Below, one piece after another: positions 27,317-35,654 of a stretch of 64,000 nt of DNA. The translations under genes were made by a program, and so were the position numbers. The stretch spans positions 682,001 through 746,000 of the forward strand of contig OZ243123.1 in assembly GCA_965212505.1 (NCBI GenBank), given 5' to 3'. This DNA comes from JAHEKO01 sp965212505. GTDB lineage: Bacteria > Acidobacteriota > Thermoanaerobaculia > Multivoradales > JAHEKO01. Within the stretch, counting starts at the first letter, position 1; the number at the start of each line of letters is the position of its first letter. The notes under the pieces were generated by a model. That model was not told where the DNA came from. It did no database searches and was given only the letters and a program-made list of their open reading frames with translations.

Positions 27317-27611
27317 GTTTCCTCCTTTCGTGCCGTCTTCTGGCGCTGAAGCGGCTCCGTTCGAGTGATTCCCTGTTGACGTGGCCACCTCGCCCATCGG
27401 CGCCGGCGAGCGCGGCCATCGGCGCTGCGAGGGGCAAAGCCTGTGCCACACCTGGCGCTCGAGCCTCAAGACCCATAGGCATGTGTGTTTACGCCGATAC
27501 GGGCGAATCCGAGAGCGGCCGGGCACGCCGCTCTGGACGGGAAAGAATTCCCGGTTCCCCGCGCCCCGCGAGTGAAGTGGGTCATGGAGTCGGCCGGCTG
27601 TCGCGGACATA
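27317..27611. other. Intergenic region with a weak sigma-54-like site
   Basis: A 295-base divergent gap. It holds the RBS of the 27011 gene, the sigma-54-like sequence at 27433-27448 and the palindrome GGGAAAGAATTCCC near 27540. No protein-coding frame looks real. Confidence 0.45.
27433..27448 (-). promoter_or_regulatory. Sigma-54-like promoter candidate
   Basis: Minus strand TGGCAC-AGGCT-TTGCC has a perfect -24 element and a -12 element with one change from TTGCW, with exactly 10 bases between GG and GC. Initiation near 27422 would give a 106-base leader for the small secreted gene. Confidence 0.4.
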
Positions 27612-28361
27612 ATGGGGCCGCGTCTTTTCGCGGGGGAATTGATCGACCGCTATCGTGCCGTCCTTGTTGGACTGGCGCTTCTGAGTGGGGCGCCGGTTGT
27701 CGCCGCGACGACCTGTCAGTCGTCGGGTCCGGTGACGTCCGTTCGTGAACTCGCGGAGAGGGTCCAGCGAGAAGGCGTTCGCTTCGTTTTCATCGGCGAA
27801 GAGCACGGAGCCTGGGCGCCGAAACGGTTCGCCGTCGAGCTGCTCGATCGGTTGACGGCCTCCGGTCTCGACGCCGGCCTGTATGTCGAGGGCTTCCGAA
27901 CCGACTGTCGACCGTTCACGGGCGGCTGCCGCGATCTGGCGAGACTCTTCAACCCGCAGGCGTTCGGCTACCTGCTGTCGGAGGTGGGCGTGAAGGTCCA
28001 CCCGATCGGGCCGCCGGGGCGCGACAGGCGGGTCGAGAGGATGGCCACCGCCATCGCCGAGGGGCACGAGACGGTGCGGGTGGTCTTGGTCGGTCGAACG
28101 CATGTGGTTCATGCCGGCGACCCGCACGCCGTCCATTGGGTTTTTGGAGGGGGCATGAGCTATCCCGACCCGGGGGACCTGGCGGAAGCGTTCCCACGCG
28201 AGGCCTCCCTGACCGTCGTGCTCGATGATGACGCCGACGTCTGGGAGCTGCGCGGCGACGGCTGCCGGGCGGACTACCTGCTGGCCGCGGGACCGTCGCG
28301 GGGTGGGTCGGGCGGGGTGCGCGCGCTGGCAGGCTCGACGGCTGCGACACCCCTCCCGTAG
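27612..28361 (+). CDS. TIKI-superfamily (ChaN/TraB-like) secreted protein
   Basis: 249 residues with a leader containing a hydrophobic run (LVGLALLSGAPVVAAT). It has the two conserved pairs of the TIKI fold: VRFVFIGEEHGAWAP and VRVVLVGRTHVVHAG. The Gly-Glu-x-His and Gly-x-x-His residues are the expected metal or haem-facing positions. Members of the family include the ChaN-like haem uptake protein and TraB-type metalloproteases, so the exact role is open. The ATG start is preceded by weak RBS sequence; a shorter start after the signal is unlikely. Confidence 0.65.
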   Translation: MGPRLFAGELIDRYRAVLVGLALLSGAPVVAATTCQSSGPVTSVRELAERVQREGVRFVFIGEEHGAWAPKRFAVELLDRLTASGLDAGLYVEGFRTDCRPFTGGCRDLARLFNPQAFGYLLSEVGVKVHPIGPPGRDRRVERMATAIAEGHETVRVVLVGRTHVVHAGDPHAVHWVFGGGMSYPDPGDLAEAFPREASLTVVLDDDADVWELRGDGCRADYLLAAGPSRGGSGGVRALAGSTAATPLP

Positions 28362-28512
28362 CCGGCTGCTCTCGTTCGCTCCATTGTCGGAGTTCGCGCT
28401 GTCTTGTTTTGGCGCTGAGCGGCGCCAACCCTTCATGTTTGGGCGCTGGACGGGGAGCCGCGATCTTGCCGAGGTCGCGAGCGGACTCGCTTTGCGGAGA
28501 TAATCTCAAATC

Positions 28513-30156
28513 GTGTGGCGATCGACCGTTCTCGCTCTGACTGCGGCGTTGCTGACCCTCTGCGTGGCTTGTGGGAGTGAGTCTCGCGAGCTTGCGCCGA
28601 CGCGCGGCTACGTCTTCGTATCCCTCGACACGCTCGGCGCTCGCCACTTAGGAAGCTACGGCTCGGAACGCGACACGAGCCCCTTCTTCGATCGTCTCGC
28701 CGAGCGAGGCGTACTCTTCGAGAACGCATTCGTGCAGTACCCGTCCACGCTGGTCTCTCACATGTCGATGTTCACCGGTCTGTATCCGCAGGAGCACGGC
28801 GTCTACCCACCGGCGAGCGTTCTGTCGTTCGAGATCGCCAGCCTGCCCGAGCGTTTTCAAGCCGCGGGCTACCGCACGGCGGGCTTCACAGAGGCGGGCT
28901 ACGTGAGTCGAGACTTTGGCTTCCAGCGTGGCTTTGACGAATTCCTGGCGGTGCCCGAATCGACTGCCGACGAGACCTTTGGTCGAGGACTCGAGTTCCT
29001 CCGGCGCGTCGAGTCCGATGAGAGCTTCTTCCTCTTCCTCCACACCTACGCCGTACACGACCCCTACTATCCACCGTCCGACTTCGACGGCATGTTTTGG
29101 GACGGGGAGCGGCCCGCTCAAACCGACTCGTCGGGCGAGTTTCTGCGCGACATCAACATGGGGCGCCACCAGGTTTCCCAGGAGACGGTCGACTACTACC
29201 GAGCGCAGTACGACGCCGAGGTGCGCTACCTCGACGGCGCGCTCGAGCGCCTCTTCGGCGAGCTCGAGTCGCTGGGGTTGGACGGCGAGACGACGGTGAT
29301 CCTGACGTCGGATCACGGGGAGGAGTTTCAGGAGCACGGCAACCTCGCTCACTCGCAGGTCTACCCAGAGACGCTCCACGTACCGCTGCTCGTCCTGCAT
29401 CCGAGTCTCGAAAACGGTCGGCGTGTCGCGGATCTGGTGCAGAGCATCGACATCGCTCCGACGCTCTACGAGTTGGCGAATCTGCCACCGGTCGATGAGC
29501 TGGCGAAGCCCTCCGGAGCGAGTCTCGTGCCCCTGCTTCAGGGCCGTCTCGCGGTGAGTGAACGAGCCTACGCCTACGCAGAGGTCTTCGATCAGGAGAA
29601 CCAGAAGACGTTGATCGAAGCCGCCGAGGGGAGCCTGACTCAGTACGTGACGGCGCTCGTGCTCGGGGAGTCCGGGGGCACCTGGGCAACACGGAGAGCT
29701 GTGATCGACACCCGAGAGCCACGTCTCGACCTGCAGGTGGTGAGCTTCCACCGGCCGCGCGAGATCGCGATCGAGCTCGACGGGGAGGCGTGGCAGACGC
29801 GCACCGTAGGAACCGGCTGGCAACCGCTGGTCATCGATCTACCGCCGGGGTCGGGTCGCCGCCGCATTGTCCTCTCCACGCTGGAATGCGAGGTGCCGAT
29901 GTGGCTCGGCTTGGGAGCCGACACACGTTGCCTCTCTTTCAAGGTACAGGGCGCCGAGCTACGCCGTGCGGAGCTCTTCGACCTCGCGAGCGATCCGGAG
30001 GCTCGGATCGACCTCACGAGCTCGCGCGCCGTCGAAGCGGAGCGCCTCGCCGAGCAGTTGCGTCGCTACCGCTGGTCGGTTCGCGCGACCCCCGGGAGCC
30101 AGGAGCTCTCCACCGAGACGGTGGAGAATCTCAAGGCCCTGGGCTATCTGAACTGA
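28513..30156 (+). CDS. Sulfatase-fold (alkaline phosphatase superfamily) lipoprotein-like hydrolase
   Basis: 547 residues from GTG 28513. A signal sequence ends in LCVAC with a Cys that may be a lipobox. Metal-binding motifs are VFVSLDTLGARHLGSYG near the start and ILTSDHGEEFQEHGN further on. The nucleophile region is TLVSHMSMFTG, where classical sulfatases have C-x-P-S-R. Thr replaces the Cys or Ser that becomes formylglycine, so a sulfatase chemistry is doubtful and a phosphodiester or phosphoester hydrolase or transferase is more likely. The C-terminal region past residue 380 carries a distinct beta-sandwich-like part. It overlaps the converging TlpA-type gene by 26 bases. Confidence 0.85.
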   Translation: MWRSTVLALTAALLTLCVACGSESRELAPTRGYVFVSLDTLGARHLGSYGSERDTSPFFDRLAERGVLFENAFVQYPSTLVSHMSMFTGLYPQEHGVYPPASVLSFEIASLPERFQAAGYRTAGFTEAGYVSRDFGFQRGFDEFLAVPESTADETFGRGLEFLRRVESDESFFLFLHTYAVHDPYYPPSDFDGMFWDGERPAQTDSSGEFLRDINMGRHQVSQETVDYYRAQYDAEVRYLDGALERLFGELESLGLDGETTVILTSDHGEEFQEHGNLAHSQVYPETLHVPLLVLHPSLENGRRVADLVQSIDIAPTLYELANLPPVDELAKPSGASLVPLLQGRLAVSERAYAYAEVFDQENQKTLIEAAEGSLTQYVTALVLGESGGTWATRRAVIDTREPRLDLQVVSFHRPREIAIELDGEAWQTRTVGTGWQPLVIDLPPGSGRRRIVLSTLECEVPMWLGLGADTRCLSFKVQGAELRRAELFDLASDPEARIDLTSSRAVEAERLAEQLRRYRWSVRATPGSQELSTETVENLKALGYLN

Positions 30157-31276
30157 GCGCGCGCTCGATGAGGCTGCGGGCGTGAAGCTCCGAGGCCTCT
30201 CCGAAGTAGCCGAGTCCGAAGCCTGCGTTGCGTCCCTCCCGGTCGATCACCACGAAGGCGGGGAGGTTCCCCCGGGCGTACGTGGCATGGAGCTCGTCGC
30301 CGTCGAGCAGCACCGGCACCTCCAGGGCTTGCTGCTCAGCAAAGGCCACCGGGTCGCCGCTTTCGAGGGTGTTGACCGCGAAGAACGAGATCGGCAGGTC
30401 CGCCATCTCCTCTTGGAGCTCTGCGAGGGAGCCGAGGGATTCGATGCAGGGGGGGCACCAGGTGGCCCAGAAATCGAGCACGACGACGCGCCCTGCAAGC
30501 TGGCCGAGCGACACCTCGCCGCCACCCAGGAGCGGAAGCGTCCAATCGGGCGCCGCCTCTCCGAGAGGAGGGCCGTAGCTCAGTTCACGGGCCGTGAAGC
30601 CCGCCGGTACCGGCAGATCGAATGGAGTTGGACCGAGCTCAGGGTCGGTGACGAGGCGCTGGAGCTCGAGTCGAGTCGAGCCGTCAGGGCCGATCCACTC
30701 CATCCGTAGTGGGAGCCCGTTCGGCCCGAAGCACCAGAGCGAGTCCTCTTCATCGTCGTCATAGCCGACGCGAATGGCATCGCATTCGACTCCGTCCACG
30801 CTGTCGTGCGGGAGCCGGACCACCTCGGTGGATGTCGCTTCGCCGGCGAGGGAGCGCGGGTCGAAGAAGGCGTACATCAACGCCGGTTGCGCACTCGCAA
30901 AGAGGGTCGGCCCCGCAGCGGGTACCGCGCTGAACCAGACGGTCGCCTCCTCGGAGTCGACCGCGCGGACGGTCTCTCCATCGTGGGCAACGTCGACCTC
31001 GATCGCGCCGCCCGCGGTCGTGCGACCGGTGACCCGGGCGCGTAGCCGGCTGCCCGACAGGTCGAGTCGCTCGATGGTGACCTCTCCTGAGAGTTGATCG
31101 ACCTCTGTGCCGCCGGAGTCTGCAGCGGTGTAGGAGTAGGAGTACTGGAACGTGCGGGTCGCCTCGATCTGTTGGGCGGCGAGCTCGAAGACTCGCCTCG
31201 GGTCGGGCCGACTCTCGCTGCACGAGAGGAGCGCCACCAGGGCGAGTGGGAATGCTGCAAGATGACGGCTCTTCAT
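30131..31276 (-). CDS. Thioredoxin-fold lipoprotein (TlpA-like) with an N-terminal LolA/outer-membrane-lipoprotein-sorting-like domain
   Basis: 381 residues. A lipobox LLSCSES marks a lipoprotein. The first ~220 residues are beta-rich (SGEVTIERLDLSGSRLRARV, LPLRMEWIGPDGSTRLELQ), like domains that carry outer-membrane lipoproteins. The C-terminal ~150 residues are a TlpA/ResA-type thioredoxin fold: VVLDFWATWCPPCIESLGSLAELQEE with active-site CPPC near residue 275, and the cis-Pro loop NLPAFVVID. It should be a periplasmic thiol reductase or exchange protein. It ends inside the converging sulfatase-fold gene. Confidence 0.88.
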   Translation of the reverse strand: MKSRHLAAFPLALVALLSCSESRPDPRRVFELAAQQIEATRTFQYSYSYTAADSGGTEVDQLSGEVTIERLDLSGSRLRARVTGRTTAGGAIEVDVAHDGETVRAVDSEEATVWFSAVPAAGPTLFASAQPALMYAFFDPRSLAGEATSTEVVRLPHDSVDGVECDAIRVGYDDDEEDSLWCFGPNGLPLRMEWIGPDGSTRLELQRLVTDPELGPTPFDLPVPAGFTARELSYGPPLGEAAPDWTLPLLGGGEVSLGQLAGRVVVLDFWATWCPPCIESLGSLAELQEEMADLPISFFAVNTLESGDPVAFAEQQALEVPVLLDGDELHATYARGNLPAFVVIDREGRNAGFGLGYFGEASELHARSLIERALSSDSPGP

Positions 31277-31462
31277 ATCGGGATCCGTCGTTTGGATGAG
31301 ATCCGTCTAGCTAGCGTTTAGTCGGGTGGCGCGACACGCTTCGGCGGCTTGCCATAGAATCCGGCCACGAGCTCTCAGTGCGCTTTCTGCCGCGAACTGA
31401 GGGAGCGGTGCGCCCGCAGTCGGCGGTGCCATCCATACGGACTGGAACTCGAGGAGGCTTTG

Positions 31463-32821
31463 ATGCAGCAAGACCGCGGACAGTGGCAATCGACCACTGG
31501 CTTCATCCTGGCGGCGGCGGGGTCGGCGATCGGACTCGGTAACATCTGGCGCTTTCCCTATTCCGTCGGGACCAACGGCGGGGCCGCGTTTGTCGTCATC
31601 TACCTGATCGCTGTGGCGGTGATCTGTCTGCCGTACCAGTTCGCGGAGCTGGCCATGGGCCGCCACTCGAAGAAGAACCCGGTCGGTGCGGTCAAGATGA
31701 TCGTCGGGAACAGTCCCTGGAGCCTGGTCGGCGGCATGGGTGTTCTGACAGGCGTCTGCATTCTCAGCTACTACGGCGTGATTGCCGGCTGGGCCTTCGG
31801 TTACATCTTCAAGAGCTTCCTCGCACCGGCTACGACTCTAGGCGAGTTCAGCGCGAACGTGCTGCTGAGCGTTCCGCTGTTCGCGGCGTTCATGCTGGCG
31901 ACGATCCTGGTGGTCGCTCGCGGTGTCGAGAAGGGCATCGAGCGGGCCGCGCGGGTGTTGATGCCGATGTTGCTGGTGCTCATGGTTCTCTTGATCGTGC
32001 GCGGGCTCACACTGCCCGGTGCCATGAAAGGCGTCGAGTTCCTCGTCAAACCCGACTTCTCGGTCGTCACGCCGGCGACCGTGCTCAACGCGCTCGGGCA
32101 GGCGTTCTTCTCGCTCAGTCTGGGAATGGGCGCGATGATCACGTACGGGTCGTACCTGCCCAAGAGCGCCGATCTCGCAAAGTCCGGAGCCTGGGTCGCA
32201 CTGTTCGACACCGGCATCGCGCTGCTCGCCGGGTTCATGATCTTCCCAGCGCTCTTCGCGCTCGGCGGTAATCCTGCTGCCGGACCGCCGCTCATCTTCG
32301 AGGTGCTGCCGGCGGTCTTCGAACAGATGCCGCTCGGTGCCCTGGTCGCGGCGATCTTCTTCGTACTGCTGTCGATCGCGGCGCTCACGTCGACCGTTTC
32401 TCTACTCGAGGTGCCGGTCTCCTACTTTGTCGACGAGAAGAGCTGGTCGCGGAAGAAGTCGGTCTGGGTCATCGGTGGCTTCGCGTTTGCGCTCGGCCTG
32501 CCGGCGGCTCTCGAGCCGTCGACGCCTGCGCTGCAGTCGATCAGTCTGATGGGCACCACCGGCTACCTGGGAGTCATGGATCTGATCTGGGGCAATCTGT
32601 CGCTCGCAGTCGGTGCGCTTCTGATCTGTGTCTTCGCCGGTTGGGTCTGGGGCTTCCGGAAGGCTGGTGACGAGCTTCAGGAGAACGGTGCGATGAGCGA
32701 CACGGCGGTGAACGTGTGGGGCATTTTCATCCGCTTCATATGCCCGATACTGATCTTCCTCGTCTTCCTGAGCCTGATGCCGTTCGGTGCGCGGATGCTG
32801 GCCGCGGTCGGTCTGGGCTAA
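31463..32821 (+). CDS. Sodium-dependent transporter of the neurotransmitter:sodium symporter (NSS/SNF) family
   Basis: 452 residues from ATG 31463 (GAGGAGG six bases upstream). The signature GQWQSTTGFILAAAGSAIGLGNIWRFPYSVGTNGGAAFV is the TM1 region of NSS transporters (Na+ and substrate site), followed by about ten more hydrophobic helices. Bacterial NSS members import amino acids, and the substrate is not predicted here. The downstream zincin gene begins seven bases after the stop codon and may be co-transcribed. Confidence 0.93.
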   Translation: MQQDRGQWQSTTGFILAAAGSAIGLGNIWRFPYSVGTNGGAAFVVIYLIAVAVICLPYQFAELAMGRHSKKNPVGAVKMIVGNSPWSLVGGMGVLTGVCILSYYGVIAGWAFGYIFKSFLAPATTLGEFSANVLLSVPLFAAFMLATILVVARGVEKGIERAARVLMPMLLVLMVLLIVRGLTLPGAMKGVEFLVKPDFSVVTPATVLNALGQAFFSLSLGMGAMITYGSYLPKSADLAKSGAWVALFDTGIALLAGFMIFPALFALGGNPAAGPPLIFEVLPAVFEQMPLGALVAAIFFVLLSIAALTSTVSLLEVPVSYFVDEKSWSRKKSVWVIGGFAFALGLPAALEPSTPALQSISLMGTTGYLGVMDLIWGNLSLAVGALLICVFAGWVWGFRKAGDELQENGAMSDTAVNVWGIFIRFICPILIFLVFLSLMPFGARMLAAVGLG

Positions 32822-32828
32822 TACCGGA

Positions 32829-33194
32829 GTGAGGATCCGCCGCGACGATTTCGAGCGGCTCGTGGCTCGGGCGATCGACGAGCTCCCGGAGGAGTTCGCT
32901 CGGGCCACCGAGAACGTCGCGATTGTGGTCGAAGACGAGCCGGAGCGCGAACTGCTCCTGGAGATGGGCATGGACCCCGAGTACGACGACCTCTTGGGTC
33001 TCTACCAGGGTGTGCCTCTACCGGAACGTGATCCCGCTTCGTATTCTGCGTTGCCGGATCGGATCGTGATCTACCGCGGCCCGATCTGCCGCGCAACCGA
33101 GACGCGGCGTCAGGCGATCCAGGAGATTCGCGACACGGTGGTGCATGAGCTCGGGCACCACTTCGGGTTCGAGGAAGAAGACCTGCCCTACTAG
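32829..33194 (+). CDS. Zincin-like metallopeptidase family protein
   Basis: 121 residues from GTG 32829, seven bases after the transporter stop. It reads RRDDFERLVARAIDELPEEFARATENVAIVVEDEPE and ends with RDTVVHELGHHFGFEEEDL. The HELGH motif is a typical HExxH zinc site with a downstream acidic residue. This is the small cytosolic metallopeptidase family (type 2 zincin-like, DUF1025 relatives). It has no signal peptide. Substrate unknown. A terminator-like hairpin follows about 50 bases downstream. Confidence 0.88.
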   Translation: MRIRRDDFERLVARAIDELPEEFARATENVAIVVEDEPERELLLEMGMDPEYDDLLGLYQGVPLPERDPASYSALPDRIVIYRGPICRATETRRQAIQEIRDTVVHELGHHFGFEEEDLPY

Positions 33195-33301
33195 TTGGAT
33201 CTCCCCTCTCACCCTGGCCGCCCGCCCAGTACCCGAGCTCCCTCTCTCTCCCTAGGAGAGAGGGACGCGCCCTCGCTTGGATCCCCCCTCTCACCCTCGC
33301 C
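33195..33301. repeat. 25-bp direct repeat pair flanking a hairpin (REP-like element)
   Basis: Two 25-base copies (33195-33219 and 33277-33301) differ at two positions; the shared core CCCCTCTCACCCT is unmistakable. Between them is a strong hairpin at 33242-33264. The arrangement is like the dispersed palindromic repeats common in GC-rich genomes between genes. Confidence 0.6.
33242..33264. terminator. CT/GA-rich hairpin between convergent genes
   Basis: A 10-bp stem (one wobble pair) of CTCTCTCC type with a three-base CTA loop. It sits in the gap between the converging zincin and GNAT genes and may stop transcription from both sides. No U-tract is present. Confidence 0.45.
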
Positions 33302-33414
33302 GGTCACCGGGTACCCGACCTCGAGGTCGGTTGTCGGCGTTGCGGACCGACAACCCGAGGCGAGCGGCCGTCTGGCCACCCCGGCGTCAGGACGGAAACC
33401 GAAACTCTCGACGT

Positions 33415-33951
33415 CTAGAGCTGGAGAACCAGCTTCGACATGTCGTGCGGGTTGCCGTCCGGGTCGCTGCCGTAGCTCGGTACCGGAATCTCTTGAAAGC
33501 CCAGGCCGCTGAGGGTCGCGACAGCGTCGGCTTCGAGGTCCGAGATCAACATGCAGGTCAGGTGGCGTAGGCCGTAGGCCCGACCGATGCGAATGAAGTT
33601 GTTGATCAGCAGGGTTCCCAGGCCCTGTCCCCGGTACTCTGGATCGAGTAGCCAGGCGAGACGCCCCACCAGACGAAGCGGACCGCCGTGGCGGCGCTTG
33701 AGGGTGGCGTCGGCGACAACCCTTTGGTCGTCGAAGGCGAGGAGTGGCAGATTGGCGGAGTAGTCGATGTTGCGGCCCCACGACTCGATCAGTGCCCGAT
33801 CGTCGAGGTTGTGCCAAGCGAAACGGCGCACCTCGACCGGGAGCTCCTGGAAGAACGTCCAGAGCGCCTCGGTATCGGACTCCTGGAAGGGGCGGATGAG
33901 TACCTTGCGGCCGTCTCTCAAGACGGCCTCCTGCGGGAATCTTTGCGGCAT
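33415..33951 (-). CDS. GNAT-family N-acetyltransferase
   Basis: 178 residues. An N-terminal RPFQESDTEALWTFFQELPVEVRR is followed by the acetyl-CoA binding loop LLDPEYRGQGLGTLLINNFIRIGRAYG (Q/R-x-x-G-x-G/A). It then reads DLEADAVATLSGLGFQEI, the typical GNAT beta-bulge region. The gene begins close to the divergent peroxiredoxin. Substrate unknown. Confidence 0.9.
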   Translation of the reverse strand: MPQRFPQEAVLRDGRKVLIRPFQESDTEALWTFFQELPVEVRRFAWHNLDDRALIESWGRNIDYSANLPLLAFDDQRVVADATLKRRHGGPLRLVGRLAWLLDPEYRGQGLGTLLINNFIRIGRAYGLRHLTCMLISDLEADAVATLSGLGFQEIPVPSYGSDPDGNPHDMSKLVLQL

Positions 33952-34009
33952 ATTCTGTTCTTGAGTGCGCTATCGCGCGGCGTCAGACTAGCACGGTATC
34001 CTCGGCGGC

Positions 34010-34504
34010 ATGACGATCGGAGTTGGAGACCAGATCCCCGAGGCGACGCTCTACCGGATGACCGGCGAGGGTGTACGCCCGGTGCCCACCCGGGAGCTTT
34101 GTGCCGGGAAGCGAGTCCTGTTGTTCGCCGTGCCCGGCGCGTTCACGCCCGCCTGTTCCGACGAGCACCTTCCGGGATATCAGACGAGATCCACCGACCT
34201 TCTGGAGGCAGGGGTCGACGCGATCGCCTGCGTCGCCGTCAACGACGCCTTTGTGATGGGCGCCTGGGGTCGCGATCGAGGCGTCGGCGACGATATTCAG
34301 CTGCTCGCCGACGGCAGCGGCGAGCTGACGGCGGCGATGGGGCTGGACCTCGACCTGCGTGCCGTCGGTCTCGGAGTGCGCTCGCAGCGTTACGCCGTCC
34401 TGGTCGACGACGGCGTCGTGTCGATGCTCGAAGTCGAGCCCGGCAAGGGTGTGACCGTGAGCTCGGCCGAGGCGATGTTGGCCAAGCTGCGCGAAACCGC
34501 CTAG
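34010..34504 (+). CDS. Peroxiredoxin (PRDX5/redoxin type)
   Basis: 164 residues. The peroxidatic motif PGAFTPACSDEHLPGY matches the 1-Cys/Prx5 class. There is a single obvious Cys at that site plus one in IACVAVND. Length is normal. It reduces H2O2 or organic peroxides with a thiol donor such as thioredoxin or glutaredoxin. It is divergent from the GNAT gene with a short 58-base gap. Confidence 0.93.
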   Translation: MTIGVGDQIPEATLYRMTGEGVRPVPTRELCAGKRVLLFAVPGAFTPACSDEHLPGYQTRSTDLLEAGVDAIACVAVNDAFVMGAWGRDRGVGDDIQLLADGSGELTAAMGLDLDLRAVGLGVRSQRYAVLVDDGVVSMLEVEPGKGVTVSSAEAMLAKLRETA

Positions 34505-34559
34505 GCGACAGACGTCCCGCAAGCCTGAGCGGCGACGCTTTGACCTGAAACGTCCGCGC

Positions 34560-35606
34560 TCAGTCCGAGAGAACCCGATCGACGCGGCGTCGCGCCACAT
34601 CGACCGGCTGACTGCCGTCGCGTAGAGATTCGCTCACGATCTCGCCGACGGTCTCGCCGATGGTGCCCATACGGTCGAGGAGGTCGGCGTCGGCTGTGAC
34701 GCCCTGCTCCAGGAGGGCAAACGACAACGCCCCACCGGCGTTGATGATGTAGTCGGGTGCGTAGACGATGCCTCGCTCGAGCAACCGGGCGCCGTCGCCT
34801 CCCTTGGCGAGCTGGTTGTTGGCCGAGCCCGCGACGATCTTGCAGGCGAGCTGGGGGATCGTCGTCTGGTTGAGCGTGGCGCCGATCGCGCACGGGGCGT
34901 AGACGTCACACTCGGTGGAGAAGAGGGTGTCGTCGCCGACCGCCTCGCCGCCGAGCTCGTCGGCCAGAGCCGCAGCTCGGGTCTCATCGAGGTCGTTGAC
35001 GAGAATGCGCGCCCCGTCCTCGGCCAGTAGCCGGGCCAGGCTCGCGCCGACGTTGCCGACACCTTGAACGAGAATCGAACGGCCGTTTGGCGAGTCGCTG
35101 TCGTAGACCGCGCCGAGGGCCGCGCGAATGCCGTTGTACACACCCTTGGCGGTGAACGGGCTCGGATTGATCTTCTCGCCGTCGCGGAAGCCCTGTACGT
35201 AGTCGGTGCTCCGGCCCACGATCTTCATGTCGTCGGTTGTTATGCCGAGATCCTCGCCGGTTCTGAAGCGGCCTCCGAGCGACTGAATCAACTCGCCGTA
35301 GCGCGCCAAGAGGCCAGCCCGCTCTTCGCCCTCGAGTGGTCGTTCGAGCGCCAGCACGCACTTGCCGCCGCCGGCGTTGATGCCGACTCCGGCCCATTTG
35401 TAGGTCATCCCCTCGGAGAGACGCATGCCGTCTTCGAGCGCATCGCGCAGCTCGGGGTAGACCTTCATGCGGCTACCGCCGGTGGGCGCGCCGAGCTTGT
35501 CGTTGTGTAAACAGACAAAGATCCAGGTGCCGGTCGGCTTGTCGTGCCGACAGACGACGCCGATGCCGTCCCACGCAGCCATGAGATCGAGGAGTTCTCT
35601 CGCCAT
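34560..35606 (-). CDS. Glu/Leu/Phe/Val dehydrogenase family protein (leucine dehydrogenase-like)
   Basis: 348 residues, short as in leucine dehydrogenases rather than hexameric GDH. Key segments are GGSRMKVYP, MTYKWAGVGINAGGGK (active-site Lys region), GEDLGITTDDM, and the Rossmann motif ILVQGVGNVGASLARLLAEDG. It catalyses NAD-linked reversible oxidative deamination of branched-chain or aromatic amino acids. It is divergent from the nucleoside transporter, with only 48 bases between starts. Confidence 0.92.
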   Translation of the reverse strand: MARELLDLMAAWDGIGVVCRHDKPTGTWIFVCLHNDKLGAPTGGSRMKVYPELRDALEDGMRLSEGMTYKWAGVGINAGGGKCVLALERPLEGEERAGLLARYGELIQSLGGRFRTGEDLGITTDDMKIVGRSTDYVQGFRDGEKINPSPFTAKGVYNGIRAALGAVYDSDSPNGRSILVQGVGNVGASLARLLAEDGARILVNDLDETRAAALADELGGEAVGDDTLFSTECDVYAPCAIGATLNQTTIPQLACKIVAGSANNQLAKGGDGARLLERGIVYAPDYIINAGGALSFALLEQGVTADADLLDRMGTIGETVGEIVSESLRDGSQPVDVARRRVDRVLSD

Positions 35607-35654
35607 GCGCGGATTCTAGCCCAGCTGGCGGGCTGTGGGAGGGGCTAGGGTAGG

